Origin: Sulfurimonas sp.
Lineage (GTDB): Bacteria > Campylobacterota > Campylobacteria > Campylobacterales > Sulfurimonadaceae
Assembly (NCBI GenBank): GCA_026987995.1
Contig: JALSMC010000250.1
Span: forward strand, 1 to 8,936
Length of the DNA: 8,936 nucleotides
Direction: 5' to 3'
The position numbers were made by a program, and so were the translations under genes. A model generated the notes under the pieces. It was given only the letters and a program-made list of their open reading frames with translations. It did no database searches and was not told the DNA's origin. This document shows positions 1 to 6,631 of the stretch, piece after piece; within the stretch, counting starts at the first letter, position 1, and each line of letters starts with the position of its first letter.

Positions 1-46
1 AGATAAAAAAGCTTTACTCCATATCTTGTTATGTATATTACTACTG

Positions 47-1777
47 CTATGCACTTGGTAACTCTAGCTTAAAACAAGCACCTTCTTGGGTATTATAACA
101 ACTAAGTTTACCACCACAATGTTCTTCTACTATCGTTCTACTCATATATAGTCCTAATCCTGTTCCATCTTTATTCAACTTTGTTGAAAAGTGTGGGTCA
201 AATATTTCATCTATTACATCAGGGGATATTCCACCACCGTTGTCACTTACTTCAAGTATATATTTTCCATCAGAAGTATAAGACTTTAACTTAATGTATG
301 GATTTGTAATCTTATGATCTACTAAAATATCCTGTGCATTTTTTACTAAATTAATAATAACCTGCTTGAGTTCATTCGAGTATGTCATAAAAGAATCCTT
401 ACACTCAAGTTCTTCTTTTATTTGTATATTCTTGTTTTGCAATGATATGCGAATTATATTCAAAACGCTATTTACTAAGTATGTATAACTAGTTGCCTCT
501 TTATGTTTGTCTTGTTTGAAAAAATTTCTAAAGTCATCAATAGTGGCACTTAAGTGCTGTGTATAATTAGCAATATTTTGAGATATCTCTAAGGCCATTT
601 CTTTATCAAGTTTTCCTAACTGTGCCTTTAGGTTTATAAGAGCACCGGCTGAAGCTATTGCACTCAAAGGTTGTCGCCACTGGTGTGCTATCATACTTAT
701 CATCTCACCCATCTGTGCCAAACGCGACTGATGTAACATCTGTTCATCTTTTTCTCTGTTTAACGCCACCTCTTCTTTTACTCTTTGTTCAAGGTTTGAG
801 TTAAGAGACAAGGTCATAAACTCTAATTCTTTTCTGTCTGATATATCTCTCCAAACACCATATATAAGATCAGTATCATCAATACAAATTTTTGTAAGTA
901 CTATTTCACACCAAAATTCTTTTGCATTTTTATCCGTATGGAGCCATTCAAAAGTTGCATATCCTTCTTTAAAAGTGTACTCAATCATTTTAACCATTTT
1001 TTTCACTGAGGGTTGGCCATCTGGTTGATATTTAGGAGAAATTTTTCTTAAACTAACTGATAAAAAAGCCTTTTCACTCTCATACTTGAACAGTTTATAC
1101 ATTGATTTATTTAAACTTACAAATTTGTTTTCTTGAAAAATAACGATGCCATCAGTTGAGTTTTCATAAAGGATTTTAAAATTAGAGTCTAATGATGTTG
1201 TATTACGTATTGCTCTGTAGTGCTTATATCCAGCTATAAGAAAAACACCCATCATGGTAAACATTGTCAGAGCATACAGTTGAAATATATCACCACCATG
1301 ATATACCATTGCAGAAATTAAAAATAAGAAATTTGGAACCATATAAATTATGTATGCAATAAAAACAGCTCCTAGTGTATACAAAGAACCTGCTGCTAGT
1401 CCTGAAATTATAGTTGCAATTAAAAAGATATGTGTGTCTGGCACATTATGTAAAATACTAATCCAGATAATATATCCATATAAGAGTGTACTTATAAATA
1501 TAACTAGATACATTCTTTTTAGGTAGGCATAAACTTTTTTACTTTTGTTCTTAATGTGTTTAATAAGTTGTCTATTGATTAGTAATCGCACTACAAAGAA
1601 AAAAATATGAACTGATACCCAAATTATGAGAACAGTATTCTCAATAAAATCCTGTAGAAGATATACAATCACCAACGGGGCCACTATATTTACAATTATA
1701 ATACCTAAACTGAGAGTCTCTGCTAATAATTTGATTAACTCAAAACTGTACTTCTCATTCCATAATTGTCTCAACAT
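47..1777 (-). CDS. Membrane PAS-domain sensor histidine kinase
   Basis: A 576-residue sensor kinase, probably of the inner membrane, that should autophosphorylate and pass phosphate to a response regulator. Residues about 20-184 hold roughly six hydrophobic helices (near 21-42, 49-70, 88-110, 115-138, 139-157, 168-184) with no large periplasmic loop, so it may sense something in or near the membrane; I do not recognise this sensor type. A PAS domain follows (about 197-315, ending in RDISDRK), then a coiled coil (about 318-358). The HisKA box HQWRQPL carries the phospho-acceptor H365. The HATPase domain shows the N box (N477, N480), G1 SDNGGG (511-516) and G2 GTGLGL (538-543). There is no receiver domain. 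The gene starts 11 bases after the REC-EAL regulator gene, its likely partner. The ATG is supported by an AGGAG site 8 bases upstream. The kinase assignment is secure; the stimulus is unknown. Confidence 0.95.
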   Translation of the reverse strand: MLRQLWNEKYSFELIKLLAETLSLGIIIVNIVAPLVIVYLLQDFIENTVLIIWVSVHIFFFVVRLLINRQLIKHIKNKSKKVYAYLKRMYLVIFISTLLYGYIIWISILHNVPDTHIFLIATIISGLAAGSLYTLGAVFIAYIIYMVPNFLFLISAMVYHGGDIFQLYALTMFTMMGVFLIAGYKHYRAIRNTTSLDSNFKILYENSTDGIVIFQENKFVSLNKSMYKLFKYESEKAFLSVSLRKISPKYQPDGQPSVKKMVKMIEYTFKEGYATFEWLHTDKNAKEFWCEIVLTKICIDDTDLIYGVWRDISDRKELEFMTLSLNSNLEQRVKEEVALNREKDEQMLHQSRLAQMGEMISMIAHQWRQPLSAIASAGALINLKAQLGKLDKEMALEISQNIANYTQHLSATIDDFRNFFKQDKHKEATSYTYLVNSVLNIIRISLQNKNIQIKEELECKDSFMTYSNELKQVIINLVKNAQDILVDHKITNPYIKLKSYTSDGKYILEVSDNGGGISPDVIDEIFDPHFSTKLNKDGTGLGLYMSRTIVEEHCGGKLSCYNTQEGACFKLELPSA

Positions 1778-1791
1778 TTTGCATACTCCTA
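1778..1791 (-). promoter_or_regulatory. Ribosome binding site overlapping the upstream stop codon
   Basis: Read on the minus strand, the TAG stop of the REC-EAL gene (1791-1789) is also the start of TAGGAG, an AGGAG Shine-Dalgarno sequence 8 bases before the kinase ATG. Ribosomes that terminate on the regulator gene are positioned to re-initiate on the kinase gene. This supports co-translation of the pair and fixes the kinase start. Confidence 0.75.
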
Positions 1792-3756
1792 CTCTAAGAG
1801 TTCAGGTTTACCAAAGTAGTAACCTTGAAAATATTCAACACCTAAGTCTTTTAAAATATTAAAAATAGTCTCATTTTCTACATACTCAGCGATAACACAT
1901 AGTCCTTGTTCTCGTGCAAAGAGTATGATAGACTTTACAATAGAAACAGAAAACTTTGAAGACTCAATATTTTTGACTAGACTACCATCTATTTTAATGA
2001 TATCTGGTTGAAAATCAAGTAACCTCTCATAATTAGAGTACCCTGCACCAAAATCATCTATTGCTATTTTTACACCATAAGACTTAACTTTGACAATAAA
2101 CGCCTTAATAACCTCAAAGTCCTTCATCTCTTCATCTTCTAAAAGTTCAAAAGTAACTCTTTTGGCTCTCTCTCCACTGTTTTGTAAGAGTGTATATATC
2201 TCCTCTCTTATAGTTTCATTTTCCATGTCAATTGCTGAGAGATTTATGGAAATATCTGCTTCTACTTTTTGTAATGCTTTAAATGAATTTTGTAAAACAA
2301 TAGAAGATATTTGAGTGTAGTACTTTCCTTGTTTAGCCACATCTAAAAAGAAAAAAGGTGCCATAACAGAACCATCTTTTTCTACAAGACGGACTAAGGA
2401 TTCATACTTATATATTTCACCATTTCTATCTACTATCACTTGAAAAAAAGAGATGATATTAGAAGTATCAATAGCCTCTTTTACCTTAGTTAAAATACTT
2501 AAGTTTTTTTCTGCTATTTTATGTACTTTTTGAGCTATATCGTTTGTTACTAAAAAGTTTTGTTTATTACGCACTATCTCTTTCATTCCATACTTTACAT
2601 TTTCGTATACATTATTTTCATAAGAGACACAGACAAGAATAGATACATCATAATCAATAGCATCCACTTTAATTTTTAAAGTATTAATAAGCTTTTGGAA
2701 TGCTTGAAGCTCCACAATAGTTTCTTGTATATCATTACAGTCGATACACTCTTTTACAAAAGCATAGTTTCCATTGTCAAGCATAAAAAAAGATTCAAAG
2801 TTTAAGTTATTTGGCATGTTTTTTTCTAAGAGTATAGAGACTTTTGATTCAACCAAGAGAGAAAAATTAAAACCATAATATCGCTGGAGTTTATCAAAAG
2901 ACTCTACTTTTATCTGAACAACCAAAGGTCTTTTTGCCGCTGCAATATAGTCTAAAAACTGTCGTGTTGAGTTCATAACTTCTGTAATATCATGTCTCAT
3001 AGCAATATACTCTAAGATATTCCCATTTAGGTCTAAGATAGGCTGAATTATGGCATCAACATAGTAACTGCTACCATCTTTAGCACGGTTTCGTATTACA
3101 CCTTTCCAAGGCTTTTTTTTCTTCTTAATAGTATCCCACAACTCTTCAAACATACTAACTGGGTTATCCGGATGTCTAATAATATTTTGATTAGCCCCTA
3201 TAAGTTCTTCTCTTGAGTATTGTGATACGGAGCAAAACATATCGTTAGCAAAGGTGATGATTCCATCCACATCTGTTTTAGATATAAGTGTATTTTCATT
3301 TGCTACAGATTTATACTGCTCTAAAAAATTCAGATTTTCTTTAAATTTTTGCTTTATTTTTATTTTATCGATAATTTTATACATTAGTTCTAAAAACTGT
3401 GTCATATCAATTGGTTTTAAAAGATAACCATCAACTCCAAGGTGAATACTTCGTCTAAAGTACTCTATATCACTGTAAGCGGAAAGAAGAAGAATGGGGA
3501 TATCTTTATTCTTTTTTCTGATGACTTCAATCATATCAAGACCATCTAAATTTGGCATATTTATATCAGTAATAATAAGCTCAATTTCATTCTCATTATA
3601 TTTTTGCAAACCATCTCTTCCGTCAATGGCAACAACAATATTTGTAAAAAATTCAGATAAGACTGCTAAAGTGGGTATTCTAGCCTGTTCGTTATCTTCT
3701 ATATATAGTAATTTTATATTTGATGTGTTCTCAATTATCTCTTTTAAATTATACAT
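1789..3756 (-). CDS. Response regulator with REC, Aer-like PAS, degenerate GGDEF and EAL domains (c-di-GMP phosphodiesterase)
   Basis: A 655-residue cytoplasmic protein. The receiver domain (about 12-132) has the acidic pair E20/D21, phospho-acceptor D64, S92 and K114. A PAS domain (about 148-262) carries IIRHPDNP (192-199), W207, KPW (215-217) and NRAKDG, the signature of Aer-type PAS domains that bind FAD. Residues about 270-405 align with the GGDEF fold, but the active-site motif reads LDNGNYAF (326-333), so cyclase activity is not expected. The EAL domain (about 425-653) keeps the catalytic set: E452 (as ESL), N505, E537, D567/D568, K588, E624 and Q644. It should therefore hydrolyse c-di-GMP. 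It lies just upstream of, and probably in one transcript with, the histidine kinase. The nearest SD is a GGAG 12 bases before the ATG, which is somewhat far. Phosphodiesterase activity is inferred from conserved residues, and FAD binding from family resemblance. Confidence 0.93.
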   Translation of the reverse strand: MYNLKEIIENTSNIKLLYIEDNEQARIPTLAVLSEFFTNIVVAIDGRDGLQKYNENEIELIITDINMPNLDGLDMIEVIRKKNKDIPILLLSAYSDIEYFRRSIHLGVDGYLLKPIDMTQFLELMYKIIDKIKIKQKFKENLNFLEQYKSVANENTLISKTDVDGIITFANDMFCSVSQYSREELIGANQNIIRHPDNPVSMFEELWDTIKKKKKPWKGVIRNRAKDGSSYYVDAIIQPILDLNGNILEYIAMRHDITEVMNSTRQFLDYIAAAKRPLVVQIKVESFDKLQRYYGFNFSLLVESKVSILLEKNMPNNLNFESFFMLDNGNYAFVKECIDCNDIQETIVELQAFQKLINTLKIKVDAIDYDVSILVCVSYENNVYENVKYGMKEIVRNKQNFLVTNDIAQKVHKIAEKNLSILTKVKEAIDTSNIISFFQVIVDRNGEIYKYESLVRLVEKDGSVMAPFFFLDVAKQGKYYTQISSIVLQNSFKALQKVEADISINLSAIDMENETIREEIYTLLQNSGERAKRVTFELLEDEEMKDFEVIKAFIVKVKSYGVKIAIDDFGAGYSNYERLLDFQPDIIKIDGSLVKNIESSKFSVSIVKSIILFAREQGLCVIAEYVENETIFNILKDLGVEYFQGYYFGKPELLE

Positions 3757-3799
3757 GAAACTATTTTACTCCAATATTCTTTAATTAAATTTAACACTT
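3757..3799 (-). promoter_or_regulatory. Spacer between recombinase and regulator genes, with weak SD and possible promoter
   Basis: This 43-base, almost purely A/T gap is the widest within the leftward gene series. It holds a GGAG (3772-3769), 12 bases before the regulator ATG, and two overlapping 10-base A/T palindromes (3780-3789 and 3785-3794). No clear -10/-35 pair or terminator can be defined. The wider gap makes this the likeliest place for a separate promoter for the two-component genes, but that is inference. Confidence 0.3.
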
Positions 3800-4624
3800 T
3801 TACTTAGTTAATGCCATAGGATGATAAACTTCAACTGTATCTTTGAGGTTTTGTTTTTGAATATGTGTGTATATTTGAGTACTCAAAAGAGAAGAATGTC
3901 CAAGTAACTCTTGAACAACACGAAGGTCAGCTCCCCCTGTTATAAGTGATGTAGCATAGGAGTGACGAAGTATATGAGGAGAAACACCCAAGTACTTCTG
4001 AGTAATTTTATAAGCACTTATACGACTTAGCTTGTTTTTTTGATAATTTAACCAAATGAACTCACTCTCAAAAGGCATCATCTCTTTATAAATTTGTATC
4101 GCTTTAATTGCTACTTTTGCTAAAGGAACGATTCGCTCTTTTTCTCCCTTAGCATGAAGTATGTGTAACCACTCCCCTTCTATATCATCTGCTTTAAGTT
4201 CTAAACACTCACTTATTCTAGCCCCACTTGCATACAAAAAAAGTATAAGTGCATAGTCTCTAGCCCCTATCCAAGTGCTTTTATCTATCAAAGAGAGTCC
4301 GGATTTCACTTCTTCGTATGAGAGAAATTTTGGTAACAGTTTAGGAATTTTTGCAAATTTAAACTTGTCATTCTTTTCACTAAAGTGCTGCTTGTGACAA
4401 AAGTCAAAAAAAGCATTTACAGAGGATAGTTTTCGGTTAAGGGTACGTTTATTGGAGTAGTTTGAAAGAGATTCTAGAAGCTTCTCTGAATTTAGGGAGA
4501 GTAAAGTCGAAGCTGTCTGTGACTCTATCTGAACTAAGTCACTTCTGTAAGCTTCAACACTTTTGCTTGACAAGGCACGAGTGACACTAATGTACTCTAA
4601 AAATGCCTCAAGCTCATTAGACAT
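3800..4624 (-). CDS. Xer-type tyrosine recombinase (short form)
   Basis: A 274-residue site-specific recombinase of the XerC/XerD family, which cuts and rejoins DNA through a 3'-phosphotyrosine. Residues about 1-85 form the N-terminal SAM-like DNA-binding domain and about 95-265 the catalytic domain. The full active site is visible: R136 (SGARISE), K159 (HAKGE), H217 and R220 (PHILRHSYAT), H243 (LLGHSS) and nucleophile Y252 (IYTH). It is slightly shorter than the roughly 300-residue E. coli XerC/D and, as I recall, well below the size of the Campylobacterota dimer-resolution enzyme XerH. It could be a second Xer paralogue or serve chromosome dimer resolution in this strain. The ATG directly follows the TAG of the BamB-like gene with no SD of its own, implying translational coupling. 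No attachment-site repeats or phage genes flank it, so it looks like a resident gene rather than a mobile-element integrase. The family is secure; the target site is unknown. Confidence 0.93.
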   Translation of the reverse strand: MSNELEAFLEYISVTRALSSKSVEAYRSDLVQIESQTASTLLSLNSEKLLESLSNYSNKRTLNRKLSSVNAFFDFCHKQHFSEKNDKFKFAKIPKLLPKFLSYEEVKSGLSLIDKSTWIGARDYALILFLYASGARISECLELKADDIEGEWLHILHAKGEKERIVPLAKVAIKAIQIYKEMMPFESEFIWLNYQKNKLSRISAYKITQKYLGVSPHILRHSYATSLITGGADLRVVQELLGHSSLLSTQIYTHIQKQNLKDTVEVYHPMALTK

Positions 4625-5629
4625 CTATTGAGTAAGAATTTTCTTATCATTTACAAAAAAAGATTTTTTAGAAGTAAAAACGAAACCATCATCAAAATCC
4701 ACCTCATGTACAGTATAGTCAAAACTTTTTTTATCCAAAACTATAAGGTATCCCTCTTTTTCTAGAACATAAAGCTTATCACCATTACTTACCATCGCAT
4801 AAAAGTGTGCAAATGGGAACTTCAGCTTGGATTCCACTTGTAACTCTGGTGTTAAAGAGATAACTTCACCCTGTTTTGTAGCGATAAATATTTTATCTTC
4901 ATCATAAACAATATTTCGAATTTCATATTTTACACGAATCTCTTTTTTTGCCATTGTAAGTATCTTATATGATGTTGCTGCTATGATTTTGTTTTGTACT
5001 AGCTCAAACGCTATCACATTGTTAAAATTATCTTCACTTGAGACTATCACTGTACGAAGTCTCTTTTTTTTATTATTGTTTACAAAAACAACCTTACCAT
5101 CAAGTGTTGGAAAGAGTACTAAGCCTCTTGTAAAGTAAGGATTTACAACTCGAGAGTCAACAGTTGTTGCTTTACCAACCTGTTCTTTAAAAAGTACTTT
5201 ATTTGTGCTGATATCATAAATTGCAATCTCATTATCTGCAAAAATAACTGCTAGTTCACTCCCAGATATAGAAGCACCGGCGACACTTTTCTTTAAGTTG
5301 AGATGCTTTATTATACTTGGATTTTCTTGTGAAATAAGACTCACATTGCCATCTACTGATGCACTTATAACCCAACCATCACTCTGCGAGATAAGTCTAT
5401 CGGACTCATTAATCTTTACATCCACTAAACCATTATGAGTAAGTATAGTTCTATCTTCTAAAAGAGCCACATTATCAGAGGTGTCAATTATAGTATGTTT
5501 TGATGCTTCATATGCTTCCCAATCAGCACCTAATTTTATAGGTTCATATACTTCTTTAGAGCTACAAGCTGAAAACAAAATAACAAAAATTGTACTGAGT
5601 ACAAGATATTTACTCAAATAAGTTTTCAA
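4625..5629 (-). CDS. BamB-like (PQQ/WD-type beta-propeller) outer-membrane lipoprotein
   Basis: A 334-residue predicted lipoprotein. Residues 1-22 form a lipoprotein signal peptide: K2 and K7, a hydrophobic core, then lipobox FSAC with modified C22. S23/S24 follow, with no inner-membrane-retention Asp at +2, so outer-membrane sorting is expected. The rest shows repeating beta-propeller strands with a small-acidic-Gly turn and hydrophobic strand, for example near DGNVSLIS (93-100), NEIAIYD (133-139), DGKVVFV (177-183), QGEVISL (253-259) and EGYLIVLD (292-299). E. coli BamB is such a propeller lipoprotein (about 390 residues) that aids beta-barrel assembly by BamA, and its gene directly follows yfgM, as here. 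I therefore infer a BamB-like role, but sequence similarity is too loose to be sure. The start is TTG: the only in-frame codon between it and the previous gene's TAA is GTT. An alternative TTG lies four codons further in. Confidence 0.75.
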   Translation of the reverse strand: MKTYLSKYLVLSTIFVILFSACSSKEVYEPIKLGADWEAYEASKHTIIDTSDNVALLEDRTILTHNGLVDVKINESDRLISQSDGWVISASVDGNVSLISQENPSIIKHLNLKKSVAGASISGSELAVIFADNEIAIYDISTNKVLFKEQVGKATTVDSRVVNPYFTRGLVLFPTLDGKVVFVNNNKKKRLRTVIVSSEDNFNNVIAFELVQNKIIAATSYKILTMAKKEIRVKYEIRNIVYDEDKIFIATKQGEVISLTPELQVESKLKFPFAHFYAMVSNGDKLYVLEKEGYLIVLDKKSFDYTVHEVDFDDGFVFTSKKSFFVNDKKILTQ

Positions 5630-5644
5630 AACTTACTTTACTCC
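5630..5644 (-). promoter_or_regulatory. SD inside the end of the YfgM-like gene for the TTG-initiated lipoprotein gene
   Basis: On the minus strand GGAG (5644-5641) lies within the last sense codons of the YfgM-like gene, 11 bases before the lipoprotein TTG. The TAA (5635-5633) lies between them, and both genes share one reading frame. The spacing suits the second TTG (codon 5) less well, which favours the upstream TTG. Confidence 0.55.
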
Positions 5645-6229
5645 ATAATGCATTAAAGCATGTGCGACTTGAGAAAGTGGAGAGTTGATGTTAATCATAC
5701 TCAAGATTTCATGTGCTTCACTTAATTTTTGATCATTCATTAAAATAACTGCACTCTGTACTCTTGCTAAATCTGCATAAATCGCATCTTGGTTATTTGC
5801 ATACTCATCTAACTCTTTTATATCTTTGTTGTTTTGCGCTAACTCATACGAAGCCAAATCACCAACAAGAAGAGCTTTTGAACTTGTAAGTTTTTCTAAA
5901 GAAGCAAGATCTTTATTTGCTATAGCTTGAGAATATAACCATACACTACTAAGGCTTGGACTCAAAGACTCTAGTCTCGCTAATGTAGCAGGATTATCTG
6001 CATTTTTTTGCAACTCTGCTAATGCTATATTCGCCGAGTCGATAGTATTTTGTTTGTTAATTGTGTAGGCAATATTTCCTACGACAAAAAGAACAATAGC
6101 TACAACACCAGCTATCATAAGATTTTTGTATTTCTTTACAAATTTTTCTGTTACTACTGCTTTTTCAAAAAACTTCTCTTCAGAAGTTAACTCTTCTTTT
6201 ACCATCTCTATGTCAGTCTTTAAGCTCAA
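5633..6229 (-). CDS. YfgM-like membrane-anchored TPR protein
   Basis: A 198-residue protein with a charged cytoplasmic N-terminus (1-36), one transmembrane helix (about 37-57) and a helical C-terminal part of TPR-like pairs (about 62-195; for example LARVQSAVILMNDQKLSEAHEIL). The layout matches YfgM of E. coli (206 residues), an inner-membrane protein whose periplasmic TPR region associates with SecYEG and PpiD. The LARVQ stretch followed by a helix-turn-helix is close to the YfgM pattern, but this protein ends soon after and seems to lack the last TPR helices. It is followed after 3 bases by the BamB-like lipoprotein gene, as in E. coli yfgM-bamB, which is the strongest support. It is the first gene of the leftward unit. 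The start is TTG, with AAGGA (6240-6236) 6 bases upstream; the first ATG, at codon 9, has no comparable site. The family assignment is moderately sure; the precise role is inferred. Confidence 0.7.
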   Translation of the reverse strand: MSLKTDIEMVKEELTSEEKFFEKAVVTEKFVKKYKNLMIAGVVAIVLFVVGNIAYTINKQNTIDSANIALAELQKNADNPATLARLESLSPSLSSVWLYSQAIANKDLASLEKLTSSKALLVGDLASYELAQNNKDIKELDEYANNQDAIYADLARVQSAVILMNDQKLSEAHEILSMININSPLSQVAHALMHYGVK

Positions 6230-6333
6230 AAAATATCCTTATATATAAAAAGTTTATAATATTATCGCATTAATTGTTAATATTGTATCAAACTATGATA
6301 AAATTGATTACAAATATAAACATAGGAATTTTA
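6230..6333. promoter_or_regulatory. Divergent promoter region between the YfgM-like gene and gatC
   Basis: These 104 very A/T-rich bases must drive both arms. For the rightward unit, a perfect TATAAT (6255-6260) and a TATGAT (6294-6299) are -10 candidates without good -35 boxes, which is usual for Campylobacterota sigma-70 promoters. For the leftward unit, TTGATA (6291-6286) and GATAAT (6266-6261) lie 19 bases apart, and TATTAT (6261-6256) is another option. The palindrome ATAATATTAT (6256-6265) places -10-like hexamers on both strands. AAGGA (6240-6236) serves the leftward TTG, and AGGAA (6324-6328), 5 bases before ATG, serves gatC. An inverted repeat TATCA-N5-TGATA (6286-6300) overlaps the proximal gatC -10. 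No start sites can be fixed by reading alone. Confidence 0.5.
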
Positions 6334-6624
6334 ATGCAAGTAGATGATGCACTATTATCAAAACTAGAAAAACTATCTTTTTTAAAAATTAGCGAAGATA
6401 AACGAGAAGAAATCAAAGAACAACTTTCAGAGATAGTGACTTTTGTTGACAATCTCAGTACTTTAAATACAGATGGAGTTGAGAGTAACTTTGCAATGAG
6501 TCAGAGAAGTACTACACTTCGTGAAGACACTGTACAATCAAGTCAAACGGTAAGTGAAGATATTTTAAGTCATGCACCTAGTAGTGCAGATAACTTTTTC
6601 ATCGTTCCAAAAATCATAGAGTAA
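6334..6624 (+). CDS. gatC: Aspartyl/glutamyl-tRNA(Asn/Gln) amidotransferase subunit C
   Basis: GatC is the small, 96-residue subunit of the GatCAB complex. The complex amidates Glu-tRNA(Gln), and Asp-tRNA(Asn) where needed, so that Gln and Asn codons are read correctly; GatC stabilises GatA on GatB. The family pattern is clear: an N-terminal helical part (LLSKLEKLSFLKIS ... FVDNLSTLNTDGVES), then LREDTV, ILSHAPS and the C-terminal FFIVPKIIE. The length is normal. I start at the ATG with AGGAA 5 bases upstream. An in-frame ATG 20 codons earlier would add a hydrophobic, non-family leader that falls in the promoter region. gatA and gatB are not in this window, so gatC is unlinked to at least its immediate partners. 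It is followed after 7 bases by the YffB-like gene and then pilT. Confidence 0.95.
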   Translation: MQVDDALLSKLEKLSFLKISEDKREEIKEQLSEIVTFVDNLSTLNTDGVESNFAMSQRSTTLREDTVQSSQTVSEDILSHAPSSADNFFIVPKIIE

Positions 6625-6631
6625 CTCAGTA

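Noticed and set aside
1..46. Possible terminator or next-gene start downstream of the kinase gene
   Set aside because: AAAGCTTTTTT has only a tiny self-complementary core, and the GGAG at 20-17 is not followed by a start codon within the window, so neither can be supported.
3494..3784. Plus-strand open frame opposite the receiver domain (also 1626-1862 and 2090-2314)
   Set aside because: These lie antisense to well-supported domain-coding sequence, are low-complexity (Ser/Ile/Phe-rich) and have no recognisable features.
3780..3794. Overlapping palindromes TTTAATTAAA and TTAAATTTAA between the recombinase and regulator genes
   Set aside because: Pure A/T palindromes of this length are expected by chance in such DNA; there is no GC stem or T-run to make a terminator and no known operator match.
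3800..4624. Tyrosine recombinase as evidence of an integrated mobile element
   Set aside because: No flanking direct repeats, tRNA target, phage or transposon genes or change in base composition are visible; the gene is packed within a resident operon.
6274..6333. In-frame ATG giving gatC a 20-residue hydrophobic extension
   Set aside because: The extra residues are not part of the GatC family, the upstream ATG has no ribosome binding site and lies in the promoter region, while the ATG at 6334 has AGGAA at the right distance.
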